NCBI RefSeq assembly: GCF_000003605.2 | Contig: NW_003128000.1 | Coordinates: 1,541-15,449 of the forward strand | Length of the DNA: 13,909 nucleotides | Origin: Saccoglossus kowalevskii | Taxonomy: Eukaryota; Hemichordata; Enteropneusta; Harrimaniidae | Reading direction: 5' to 3' | Shown: one piece after another, positions 1 through 7,908 of the stretch | How the letters are laid out: every line of letters starts with the position of its first letter | Numbering within the stretch: position 1 is the first letter of the stretch | Made by a program: the position numbers and the translations under genes | The notes under the pieces: model-generated | Told to the model about the DNA's origin: nothing | The model's database searches: none | Seen by the model: the letters and a program-made list of their open reading frames with translations, nothing else

Positions 1-420
1 GTAATATGGATACAGACTGCATCAATGTATGTGCCTATCATATTTCGTTCAAATCTGTTGAGTTGTTGAGATAATCCATAATTAGTAATGTGCAAATGAG
101 GCAATTTACATATGGAAATTATCTCTAAAAGTAGGGGCCATAGAAATGATGTCAATGTATATCCCTACCAAATTTAGTTCAAATCTGGTGAGTGTTGATG
201 AATGAATCCAAACTTAGTGAAAAAATGCAAATTGCTAATTTACATATGTAAATTACCCAATAGTAATATTGCCTGCAAATAACATCAATGAGCACCCGTA
301 TCAAATTTGGTTCAAATCCGTTGAGTTTTCATGAGATAATCCCAATTTACTAAAGAATTAATATGGAAATTGTCTAATTTACATATTTAACATTAACAGA
401 TTTTGTATAAGTATTCATAT
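1..420. repeat. Diverged tandem repeat, about 131-bp period, three copies
   Basis: Three diverged copies of one unit start near 20, 151 and 283. Each has a block reading roughly ATCAATGTATRTCCCTAYCA, then AAATTTGGTTCAAATCYGTTGAG-like sequence, a GAGATAATCC-like block, and a TAATTTACATATG-like block. Copies are clearly related but far from identical. No reading frame is conserved, so this is taken as non-coding repeat DNA. The array probably continues to the left of the window. Confidence 0.6.
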
Positions 421-462
421 TTCTTTTCAAATGTCTTCAAATTTCATTTATCTTCCGTTTAG

Positions 463-508
463 ACAACCTGAGAAAGTGAAGTTTATGTGTAAAACGCCTG
501 CATTTGTG
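463..508 (+). CDS. Candidate upstream exon (46 nt), possibly of the micro-exon gene
   Basis: A pyrimidine-rich acceptor (ATTTATCTTCCGTTTAG) precedes 46 nt that end at a good donor, GTG|GTGAGC. Only one of the three frames is open: one base completes the incoming codon, then fifteen codons read QPEKVKFMCKTPAFV. This frame leaves the exon in phase 0, exactly what the next recognised exon at 1564 needs. The first bases (AGACAACCTGA with the acceptor) also occur in the terminal exon near 5959. The peptide is basic, unlike the acidic cassettes, and the splice sites could be chance. Confidence 0.28.
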
Positions 509-684
509 GTGAGCAGGCAGTAACATGAATTAAATATGCTATCAGACAGTACCACCTAAGCTTCTGTTCATTGGGACATGTGACCCTTTTGAACGCAAGG
601 ACCCTTTGAACTCCTAACACACGTTGTATTACCGTGTATGTCCTATAATACTCTAGCTGTTGTATTGTTGCACTATATTTGTAT

Positions 685-755
<71 letters not shown>

Positions 756-1563
756 TTCATTCATTCATTCATTCATTCATTCATTCATTCATTCATTCAT
801 TCATTCATTCATTCATTCATTCATTCATTCATTCATTCATTCATTCATTCATTCATTCATTCATTCATTCATTCATTCATTCATTTATTTATTTATTATA
901 TCTTAGAGAATTCTCACAGAATGGCTAATTTTGATAAGAAATCACCTGAGTTGCATACCTGTAGTCATTTCTGTAAAAAAATCAGCGAATAGGTAGTCTA
1001 GATACGTAGTCACCAAAGAATATGATTTCTGTGGCGATGTGCACTATATCAAATTGTATTTACATTTATGTTGTTTGTCTTTCGTTTTTTTATTACACAC
1101 ATTTAAACAAATGTTATTTCTATATTAGTGCATGTGCTACAAAATAAATTCTAGCTCTTTTAGTATTGAGTTATCAGTTGGAATTGCCGACATATTGAAA
1201 TTAGTCAGTGCAATTGACAAGAATGAGACGATGAGTTTGTATTAGCACTTCATGATATAAATTCAACAAGTGGGTTTACATGGAAACGCTCCTGCATAGA
1301 ATCAGGTGGCCAATTATATTGGCTTTTAAATTGCAGAATATCTTGTTTCAACGCTTACAATAGCCAACTCCATTCGTCAATGTGTTCAAGTCTGCTACAA
1401 ACATAGTTATGCAAAACTCAGGTCCCAAAATAAACTGAAATGTTATTATTGAGTCAGTTAATAACGAATACCATTGTTACTCATTATTACCCTTATTAAA
1501 TTTGTTATATTTGTGAATAAATTTTAGTATAATTTTTATAAAAACATTTTTATTTTTCAACAG
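509..1563. other. Non-coding stretch upstream of cassette 1
   Basis: If 463-508 is an exon this is an intron; otherwise it is intergenic or intronic DNA. It contains the TTTA/TTCA microsatellite. A block around 1021-1085 (ATGATTTCTGTGGCGATG and following) is related to 4206-4275, upstream of the second cassette. No gene is supported here; ORFs through the microsatellite are artefacts of the repeat. Confidence 0.5.
682..897. repeat. Compound tetranucleotide microsatellite (TTTA)n-(TTCA)n-(TTTA)n
   Basis: About 18 uninterrupted TTTA units (682-755) switch to about 32 TTCA units (756-884) and return to TTTA for about three units. A single T-to-C change at one position of the unit has spread to form the internal block. 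All frames read as simple alternating peptides, which are not genes. Confidence 0.97.
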
Positions 1564-1591
1564 GACACGAACGGCGATAATTTGGAGGACA
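1564..1591 (+). CDS. Micro-exon 1 (28 nt), cassette 1
   Basis: Acceptor TATTTTTCAACAG, donor ACA|GTAAGT. It encodes DTNGDNLED plus one base of the next codon (phase 0 in, phase 1 out). It matches exon 4 at 15 of 28 bases with identical length and phases. Confidence 0.72.
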
Positions 1592-4390
1592 GTAAGTTAA
1601 ATTTAATTTATTCTATTTGATTTATAAATTTTAATGACAGTTATTTTGAGCTCAATAATTGTTTGTAACTTGTATCATTTTAGACATAGACGAGTTGGAA
1701 TGGGAATTACAGGTACGTATAATACTTCTTTATACAATGTATATATTTAGTTTATTCTGCACGTATTCCACATGCTCAACCTGAATCTTTCGCGGTCGAA
1801 CTTGTTCAGTACAATCTTAGTAATCTTATTTTTATTTACATTATATTTTACGTGGTACAGAACCTTGAGGAGGAGGTAGATTCCGGTGAAATCCCGGTAA
1901 GTGAGGGTTATCTTTGTTTCCGATATTTATGTTCACTGGAGGGTGGATAAATCTATTTCTCTAAAGACTAGAATATAATTTACAAAATGATACACATATT
2001 TTTTGAATTTTAATGTCGGTATACAATCGTAACTTTTCACGCGAATGCCGAGTTGCAAATTTAAGAATGCAACTGAAGAGGTTCGATGTAAATTTAATGC
2101 AAGAACTGCGAAAACCATTTATATTTTGAAAATAATTCACATGTACCATTTGATGGTGAAATTATTACTGACTATTTCTACCACCCATACAATCAAGCGA
2201 TTTTGAAACAACCCAGTATGAGCACTCTCTCATAGAGTTATGTAAAACATCTGGTTAAGCTATCAATAGTGAACGATTTTCATATTTTTATATTTTACGT
2301 GTTGGAAAGCAAATAACAGCAGTTTTGTTGATTATCTATATCTACTTTGTAATTTCAGAGTAATGAAATCAATTGTAGATTTACATATAGATTGTAGAAA
2401 GGAATCAGATTACCAACCTGTAATATTCAGTATTAAAACAAGTATCAATGGCATAGTCAAACTGAGACTTGCCCCCGTGAATTACGTAATGAAAATACGT
2501 GTAATTTAATGTTGATTTGGAATTATAGGTTACGTGACGCTTTTATTTCGCCATTCATGTGACAATGGTAGTTTTGAGGTCAATAAAATTGTGGAACTAC
2601 TGAAAACTGAGGAATAACACTTCGAAAATAGAAAAAAATAACAACATATAAGCTAATATAGAAGCATCAAATCAACAGAATTAGAAAACATCTGCTCCCT
2701 TCCTAAAATTGATCAACCAGACCAGTCATTCCATATCACCAGTCTAGAACGGTTTGCTTATTTTCAAAAGTTATTTAGTGTTATTGAATACTCTACCAAC
2801 ATTGACCAGCTAAAAACTGAAATTTTGTATGCATAATTCGCGAAAAGTATATGGTGGCATTTCTATTGAGTTGATTTCTATGAAAATTATTCATCAAATT
2901 ATTACCAGCTGCCATTTTTTCAAATGACTGGGTGACCGGTTTGATCATACCCGTCCATAAGAAGGGGGTCGTTGTTATAACTATATGAGGAAATATGTTA
3001 CTGTCATTGTTGGGAAAAATATTCGTATTCATTCTTATCCATTATTAGTCCCCGTTCGGATGTAGTCCGAAAACGGGGACTTATGGATTGACCTCCCTAC
3101 GGACCTATATCTTAGACATGCCTGGACCAATTACATTCAAACTTCACACACACACACACATCATGTATAATATTATACATATGCACGCCAATTTGTTTCA
3201 CGTTCTTATTAAAAATGGCCGAATGGCGGCCATTTTTTGTGCTAAAAATTCATGAAATATCAAGTATTTCTGGCATTCATAGATGGAATTTGTTATTTAC
3301 GGATGGATTTTGGTAAATACATTAGACATAATGAGTTCCTTATGCATGTCATTTAATTTTTCATATCAGATTCAAAATGCCTGACTAGCGGTCATTTTGT
3401 TTTTATAAATGCGCTTCTAGAGCCGTATCTCCGACATGTTTTGACATGTTTTATGTTAAAATTTTATATATTCATTATGCATTATGTTATAGATATATAT
3501 ATGTATTCAAAATAGCCGGTGTTGTGTTAATTAATGCTGTTCCAGAGCAATACGGACAAGTACTCGTTTGACAATCAGATGCAAAATGTCAATCATTTTA
3601 ATGTTAAAAAATCATAATAACATGTTTATATTCCAACTGTGTATCTTAAATTGGATTACTAGCGGGACTGTGCCATGTATGACTTGTTTACAAAGATAGC
3701 ATTTCTCTACTGCCATAGTATCATTAACAGTAATTGATTGTTTAGTTATATTCAGATAACAAACCCTGGTGCAGTGATAGCTTTCCCGTTCTACGAACAT
3801 ACTTGTAAATTTACAGCAAAATCATTTCTAATACTCGCGTTTTCGAATTTGCATTCCACATATTAATATAGAGAATGTTTCTTCTTGTTTATGATTACGA
3901 TTGATCTAAGTGTAAAATATAATAGACATATTCAAGTTCTAGTAAGTAGTATAGTGAATGCTGGAAAAAAACTCTTAATCGGTACTTTCTGTTTAATATA
4001 CAAAATAAGGTTCCTATATATTAGCACTGTTTTAATAGATAGGCCGAAGTCACGGTTCGATATTCATTCATCAAAGATGCAACCCCTGGTCACGGTTACA
4101 AATGCTTTCCTTAGATTCGGGTTGACTGATTCAGGGATAAATCTTTAAATAACGAAAAGGTCGTTGTGATAATTAGTCTTGTAACAAGATCCTAAATCTA
4201 GAAAATGATATCTGAGACGATATACACTATATCGGTTTGTATTTTACACCACATTATGTATGTTTCATTCTTTCCAATTACACATTTGAACAACATATAT
4301 TTCACGTACTTTTCCTGTCTTTACTATTGAAAATAACCGGTTACTATGACGTAGCATCTTTTTCATACCAAGTTTCTGTTGTAATTCAAG

Positions 4391-4472
<82 letters not shown>

Positions 4473-5979
4473 TACCAATTCCAATAACTTTCAAAATTCC
4501 TGACTATATGGCTTTTTTTTCAAAAAACATGCCAATGTAAAGGTGGTCGAGAAAAAATAATTTAAGTACTATAATTGATTGCGCAAATATGCCATAAGCT
4601 CCGATACACTTTGAACATAATTAATTTTATAGTAGATTTTGGATGTATATTCGATAGTGCATACTATAAAAACAATGTTATATTACATTATTTAACTGTA
4701 ATTATTAAATTGAAATTTGGTGTTTTTCAGGATACGAAAGTTACCATTTTGAATCAAGGTTAGTCGAATTCCATGTTATCTATTGAATTATTATTGAATT
4801 GAACTAAATTCGGGTGTTTTGTAAAAAAAATATTTTAATAACTATTTGTATTCTTTTCGTCTTAGGTGAAAACGAGTTAGAATCAGAATTAGAGGTAATT
4901 CATTCTTGAGATTTTATCTTATAATTGCACTACTATTTTGTACATATTCCTCACAAGTCCAGAAGTCATAGTTTGGGTAGGCTATGATGCATTCAGTCGA
5001 ATATCGGTACTCCGAGTAATCTAAATTTCTTTTCTCTCATGCTTTACGTGGAACAGAAACTTGATGAAGTTGGTCCTGGTAAGTAGCTGTTTCCTGCGTG
5101 AATATAAAGTGTGAGAATAACAAGAATTGATGATTATAATATTGATTCGATGTAAATATAACTTATTATAGACATATGATCAACTGTTAAAATCGAAAAC
5201 AAATATCAACGAACATCTAGGTGAAACACCATCACAACTATCCGACAGTACATTGCTCTCCGTTTTACTTTGTTATACAGATATTGCAAATTAGTTAAAG
5301 TAATAGATTATTCTGAGTAGCAAGCCACTTAATCAATCCCTTGAATTAAAGTTATTGATGTTTATTATTATTATTATTATTATTATTGTTATTATTATAC
5401 ATTCAAAAGTTTGTATTTCAATGGCGAAAAGATTCAGATCTCAGCAAGCCCCTTACTGGTTGGCACTGTCTGAAAATGTAATGAGAAACTATAACATTTT
5501 GATGAATAAATATTTTATTTGTCAGTAATATGTAATCCAAGACATATAATGGATTGGTACTAGTTTCCTCTTCTGAAAAAAATAACTGTGAAACAATCAA
5601 TTACTTTTAAAGTAAATTTAAGAAATTATTTTCGGATCAACGTCTCTACCAATATTGAAGTTTGTCCATGTATGAATTTTCGAAAATGATTGTGCTCTAA
5701 ATAAAAAAAATCTCGCAACTGCTTTCCCATAAAAGTCCATGGCATTCCCTACTTGAAGTTTTATAAGAATGCGTCTATAACATTTTCTTATCTCTAACTT
5801 TCTTTTACTCATCTACCAATATAAAAAATGTCAAATTAACAAACCAATGCGATCTAAACATGATCTAATTGGTTGGGATGCCAATGCATTCGAGACATCA
5901 TTTTCCCTCTACTTGTATTTACACTCATTCTATTTACATTTTGTTTTCAGTGGCAGCGAGACAACCTGATGACAGATAA
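1564..5979 (+). CDS. Micro-exon gene with duplicated three-exon coiled-coil cassette (3' part)
   Basis: Join 1564-1591, 1684-1712, 1861-1896, 4731-4758, 4866-4894, 5057-5078, 5951-5979. Every junction has an AG acceptor, mostly after a pyrimidine tract, and a GT donor (GTAAGT, GTACGT, GTAAGT, GTTAGT, GTAATT, GTAAGT). Phases run 0-1, 1-0, 0-0, 0-1, 1-0, 0-1, 1-stop without conflict. The result is 66 residues ending in a stop. Exons 4-6 are copies of exons 1-3: start DT, middle DELEWELQ versus NELESELE, then NLEE versus KLDE. Cassette 1 has 13 acidic residues in 31 and no Lys or Arg. L, I, L, L, L and V fall at 4-3-4-3-4 spacing, which fits a short coiled coil. There is no ATG or signal peptide in view; the 5' end is missing. 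Micro-exon genes are well known from schistosomes, but homology is not shown here. Gene structure is fairly sure; function is unknown. Confidence 0.72.
1684..1712 (+). CDS. Micro-exon 2 (29 nt), cassette 1
   Basis: Acceptor TTGTATCATTTTAG, donor CAG|GTACGT. Two bases complete an Asn codon, then the exon encodes IDELEWELQ (phase 1 in, 0 out). It matches exon 5 at 20 of 29 bases. Exons 1 and 2 together are 57 nt, so they can only be skipped as a pair without a frameshift. Confidence 0.75.
1861..1896 (+). CDS. Micro-exon 3 (36 nt), cassette 1, with possible inner donor
   Basis: Acceptor TTTACGTGGTACAG, donor CCG|GTAAGT. It encodes NLEEEVDSGEIP in phase 0-0. The 14 bases before the exon match those before exon 6 at 13 positions. 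A second donor-like site, CCG|GTGAAA, lies 11 nt upstream at 1886. Using it would give a 25-nt exon ending in phase 1, the phase of exon 6. Confidence 0.75.
3048..3080. repeat. Perfect-looking stem-loop, GTCCCCGTT...AACGGGGAC
   Basis: GTCCCCGTT and CGGA on the left pair with TCCG and AACGGGGAC on the right around a loop TGTAG, with one unpaired A. It lies at the left edge of a repeat-rich segment and looks like the terminal hairpin of an interspersed repeat. It is within an intron and has no following T tract, so a terminator role is not suggested. Confidence 0.7.
3048..3602. repeat. Interspersed repeat with reiterated CAAAATG...CATTTTG palindromes
   Basis: After the hairpin come (CA)n at 3145-3160 and several short inverted repeats of one type. 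AAAATGGCC pairs with GGCCATTTT at 3212-3236, a related pair lies at 3373-3399, a half copy near 3508, and AAAATG/CATTTT near 3585-3602. The repeated palindromes point to a non-autonomous element or a decayed tandem repeat. The family name and exact right edge are unknown. Confidence 0.5.
4394..4469. repeat. (AT)n microsatellite
   Basis: About 38 uninterrupted AT dinucleotides. The ORF through it, which reads as alternating Ile-Tyr, is an artefact. It sits inside the intron upstream of cassette 2 and has no counterpart in the related segment upstream of cassette 1. Confidence 0.98.
4731..4758 (+). CDS. Micro-exon 4 (28 nt), cassette 2
   Basis: Acceptor TTGGTGTTTTTCAG, donor AAG|GTTAGT. It encodes DTKVTILNQ plus one base (phase 0 in, 1 out), the counterpart of exon 1. 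The donor is weaker than in exon 1. Confidence 0.7.
4866..4894 (+). CDS. Micro-exon 5 (29 nt), cassette 2
   Basis: Acceptor TTCTTTTCGTCTTAG, donor GAG|GTAATT. It completes a Gly codon, then encodes ENELESELE (phase 1 in, 0 out), the counterpart of exon 2. Leucines keep the positions of exon 2 while Trp becomes Ser. Confidence 0.75.
5057..5078 (+). CDS. Micro-exon 6 (22 nt), cassette 2
   Basis: Acceptor TTTACGTGGAACAG, donor CTG|GTAAGT. It encodes KLDEVGP plus one base (phase 0 in, 1 out). It is the shortened counterpart of exon 3, and its exit phase matches the terminal exon. Confidence 0.72.
5079..5950 (+). other. Last intron; nothing else recognised
   Basis: It contains a (TTA)n microsatellite at 5361-5399. 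Small ORFs on the - strand at 5418-5600 and 5618-5812 show no recognisable domain and are treated as chance. The acceptor is a strong pyrimidine tract (TTTACATTTTGTTTTCAG). Confidence 0.6.
5361..5399. repeat. (TTA)n microsatellite
   Basis: About 13 TTA/ATT units with one interruption (TTG) near 5388. Confidence 0.95.
5951..5979 (+). CDS. Terminal coding exon with stop
   Basis: Acceptor TTTTGTTTTCAG. Two bases complete a Val codon, then the exon encodes AARQPDDR and a TAA stop at 5977-5979. The phase-1 entry agrees with exon 6. The peptide is mixed charge and unlike the cassettes, so it is a unique C-terminal tail. Confidence 0.68.
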
Positions 5980-6108
5980 CACTACACATTAAATGGGACC
6001 ATTCCATTTCCAGTTCAAACGAGCCACTCATGAACTGTGGTCGTAAACATTGTCATAGCATTTTGGTTTATTCTATTCAGCAGTAGGTATAAATCATCAG
6101 ATGATACG

Positions 6109-6114
6109 AATAAA
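6109..6114 (+). promoter_or_regulatory. Poly(A) signal AATAAA for the micro-exon gene
   Basis: It is the first AATAAA after the stop at 5979, giving a 3' UTR of roughly 150 nt. TGTTT follows at about 6120. AATAAA is common in AT-rich DNA, so this is only a positional call. Confidence 0.45.
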
Positions 6115-6129
6115 TAGCATGTTTAAAAT

Positions 6130-6441
6130 CAAATTGCTGGAATAGAATAATTAAATATATCACATTGTTTACATCAACTCGTATATTAATATTAAAACAT
6201 ACTCAGCGATTGTTGGGAACTTCAACTCAAAACGACAGAAAGTGAGATACGTTTGGCAGCCATCTAAATAACTCTATTCGGGTTTTCAAGTCATTCTGTT
6301 CGTCATAGGTCGATGTATGGCGCACAATGAATGGAAACAGGCTTCAGTTCATTTTTCTATAAATAGTTTACTTGTTAAATAGATGTTACCTTTTTGTAGA
6401 TTCAAAATTACGAAGATGGAATTACCAACATTTATTGATAG
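6130..6441. other. Intergenic stretch, nothing recognised
   Basis: AT-rich sequence between the putative mRNA end and the first recognisable LINE residues. The left edge of the LINE may lie here but could not be found. Confidence 0.5.
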
Positions 6442-7570
6442 AACCATAACAAAATACTCGCAGATATAATTTGGGAAGTATCCAAAATCCACATACGAAA
6501 TTTGTCCAGAGCTTTCTCTGACTTACATGCACAACGTAAAAGCGAACTACTACCTCGTCTAGAATTAACACTAAAAGCCACGGGAAAACGATTAGTGAAT
6601 ATGAGCAGGTAAATCACAAAATCGAACAACTCAAAACAAATTATAAATTGATAGTCTGTGATGGACACCCAGCTGAATTGTATAAGGCTCTCTGTCCAAT
6701 CGTCGGACCTAATGATGTACGCGTTATGTTTACACTATATCGAGAACAGGGGGTATCTTCCTCGGATACTAGCATTGCTTCGCTAAATTCATAAAAAGAA
6801 TGGGAGAAATATTCTTGAAAACTGGAAACTCATTACTCTTCTAAATCAAGACTTTAAATCATCGCTTTTGTGCTTTTATTACGTTTACAGGCAGTCTTAA
6901 ACAAGATAATGATCGGTTTATTGGTCAAAACGTTAGGCTTGTTGTAATTGATAATGCCATTCTCATTCAAAGTAATGAACAAATTCAATATCGGCAATAC
7001 ATTTACTTAACTAGACCTACTTATTATACACAGACTGTGGTGCTCGTGTTATCAATCATGGCTATTTATGTCAACCTTTCTATTTGCAGCGCGGCATTCG
7101 ACAATGTTTTCCAATATCGCATTATTATTCTTATTACTAGTTGAAATTTCATCATCAAATCTGAATAAACTGGTAATTGGTCGAATAAACTGCGAATATC
7201 CCAGGTAGCCGATGATACCACATTAATCATTTCTAACGATATATTTCAATAACGGATATCGATATCTTTTTTTTCAATTAATATTTACGATGGCATAGAA
7301 ATGGTATTCACTAAAAAAATAAGCCATTAAAAATGTGTTACGTATATGGGCACAAAGACGTCTAACACTATACGTCAGCATTGCTATAATTAAATTAATT
7401 GCGGCAGCACAAATCCCATATCTCCTAAATGTATGCGATGTTTCACTTAGCACTCTTGAGCCGCCTTGATAAAATCTTTGTTCAGACGTAAAACTGTTAT
7501 CGGCAATTATGATGAATATGGTATTCGAATGTACGACATTATCGTGGGGCAAAAATCATTCCGAATGGTG
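6442..7570 (+). pseudogene. Decayed L1/Tx1-like LINE, ORF2 reverse transcriptase
   Basis: Reverse-transcriptase pieces appear in the right order but in shifting frames. 6460-6612 encodes IIWEVSKIHIRN and a Leu-rich segment, like the region just before the RT domain. 6603-6794 encodes DGHPAELYKALCPIVG, the usual DGLPxEFYKxFWxxIG motif. 6796 onward encodes NILENWKLITLLNQDFK (NWRPISLLNxDYK). 6878-7143 encodes DRFIGQNVRLVVIDN (GRFIGENIRLIxD) and SAAFDNV (KAFDxV). 7205 onward encodes VADDTTLIISND, the catalytic YADD with Tyr lost. 7338 onward encodes LRIWAQRRLTLYVSIAIIK, the post-RT WxxRxLTLxGRIxxIK motif. Stops and frameshifts make it inactive. The endonuclease part and the 3' end are absent. Family level is from recalled motifs; the clade is inferred. 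Confidence 0.82.
7280..7570. repeat. Segment shared, inverted, with 12531-12760
   Basis: The reverse complement of 7280-7570 aligns with 12531-12760. Long shared words include GTCGTACATTCGAATACCA and GATTTTATCAAGGCGGCTCA. The left copy has about 40 extra bases around 7390-7435. Both are the post-RT region of the same LINE family in opposite orientation. Confidence 0.85.
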
Positions 7571-7689
7571 ACAATTTACGGAATAATGTTACTAGTCTTT
7601 TCTGTGAGGTATGTGGAGTTTATTGACCGCTAAGCCGCTTATATAAAATACATACGGTATTTACACCACCACGACCACCACTATTCTTC

Positions 7690-7908
7690 CTTGTAAAATA
7701 TTACATTGTAAAACTCTTGTGAGATCAATTCTTGAATACGGTTGCTCGCTCCCCACGAACTAAGAAATCTATCGAGCTGAATGAAGTCGTGCAAGGACTT
7801 GCCAGTTAGTATATTTGCAATAATTATGCTATTAAATGTAAACGCATGCTCAGATCTAAGTTGTTACCTTTGGCATTATAGAAAATCTTGAATGTTATGC
7901 CACTTTTT
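7690..7908 (+). pseudogene. Decayed CR1/jockey-like LINE fragment, C-terminal part of ORF2
   Basis: From 7707 the sequence reads CKTLVRSILEYGC, the conserved (Y)KTLVRPxLEYxxxVW segment after the RT domain. A frame change near 7760 leads to KKSIELNEVVQGLAS, like the xxIExVQRxAT segment. CKRMLRSKLLPLAL follows around 7839-7880, like RLxxLxLLPLxxRR. Several stops interrupt it. It belongs to a different LINE type from the element to its left. It stops where the - strand LINE tail begins. Confidence 0.65.

Larger units (their letters stand above)
1019..1900 (+). repeat. Segmental duplication, copy 1 (cassette 1 plus flanking intron)
   Basis: Related segments lie at 1021-1085 and 4206-4275, at exons 1-3 and 4-6, and just before exons 3 and 6. 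Offsets are about 3167-3196 throughout, so the order and spacing are kept. Between these blocks the alignment is hard to follow by eye. This supports one ancestral unit of about 3.2 kb rather than independent exon gain. Confidence 0.6.
1897..4730 (+). other. Long intron between cassettes 1 and 2
   Basis: This intron of about 2.8 kb separates the two cassettes. It carries the hairpin-rich repeat at 3048-3602, a short (CA)n and a long (AT)n tract. No third cassette was found by eye. A possible alternative terminal exon begins at 2359. From about 4206 the sequence is related to 1021 onward, so the second copy of the duplication begins inside this intron. Confidence 0.6.
4201..5085 (+). repeat. 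Segmental duplication, copy 2 (cassette 2 plus flanking intron)
   Basis: Partner of the segment at 1019-1900. Short introns have similar sizes in the two copies: 92 and 148 nt in copy 1, 107 and 162 nt in copy 2. Exons 1/4 and 2/5 keep their lengths exactly, while exon 6 is 14 nt shorter than exon 3. The coding divergence suggests an old event. Confidence 0.6.

Noticed and set aside
638-992. Overlapping ORFs of 75-110 codons with Ile-Tyr-Leu-Phe and Ile-His-Ser-Phe repeats
   Set aside because: They are translations of the TTTA/TTCA microsatellite; all frames stay open because the unit has no stop in those frames.
3048-3080. Rho-independent terminator
   Set aside because: Inside an animal intron, and no T run follows the stem.
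4050-4065. tRNA-like B-box (GGTTCGATATTC)
   Set aside because: No matching A-box, acceptor stem or anticodon arm could be folded around it.
4237-4503. 88-codon ORF with an Ile-Tyr run
   Set aside because: Most of its length is the (AT)n tract; the flanks show no splice sites or motif.
6432-6668. 78-codon - strand ORF as a gene
   Set aside because: It is the shadow of the LINE coding remnant on the + strand.
7274-7552. 92-codon - strand ORF as a gene
   Set aside because: It is antisense to the post-RT region of the + strand LINE, whose motifs read on the other strand.
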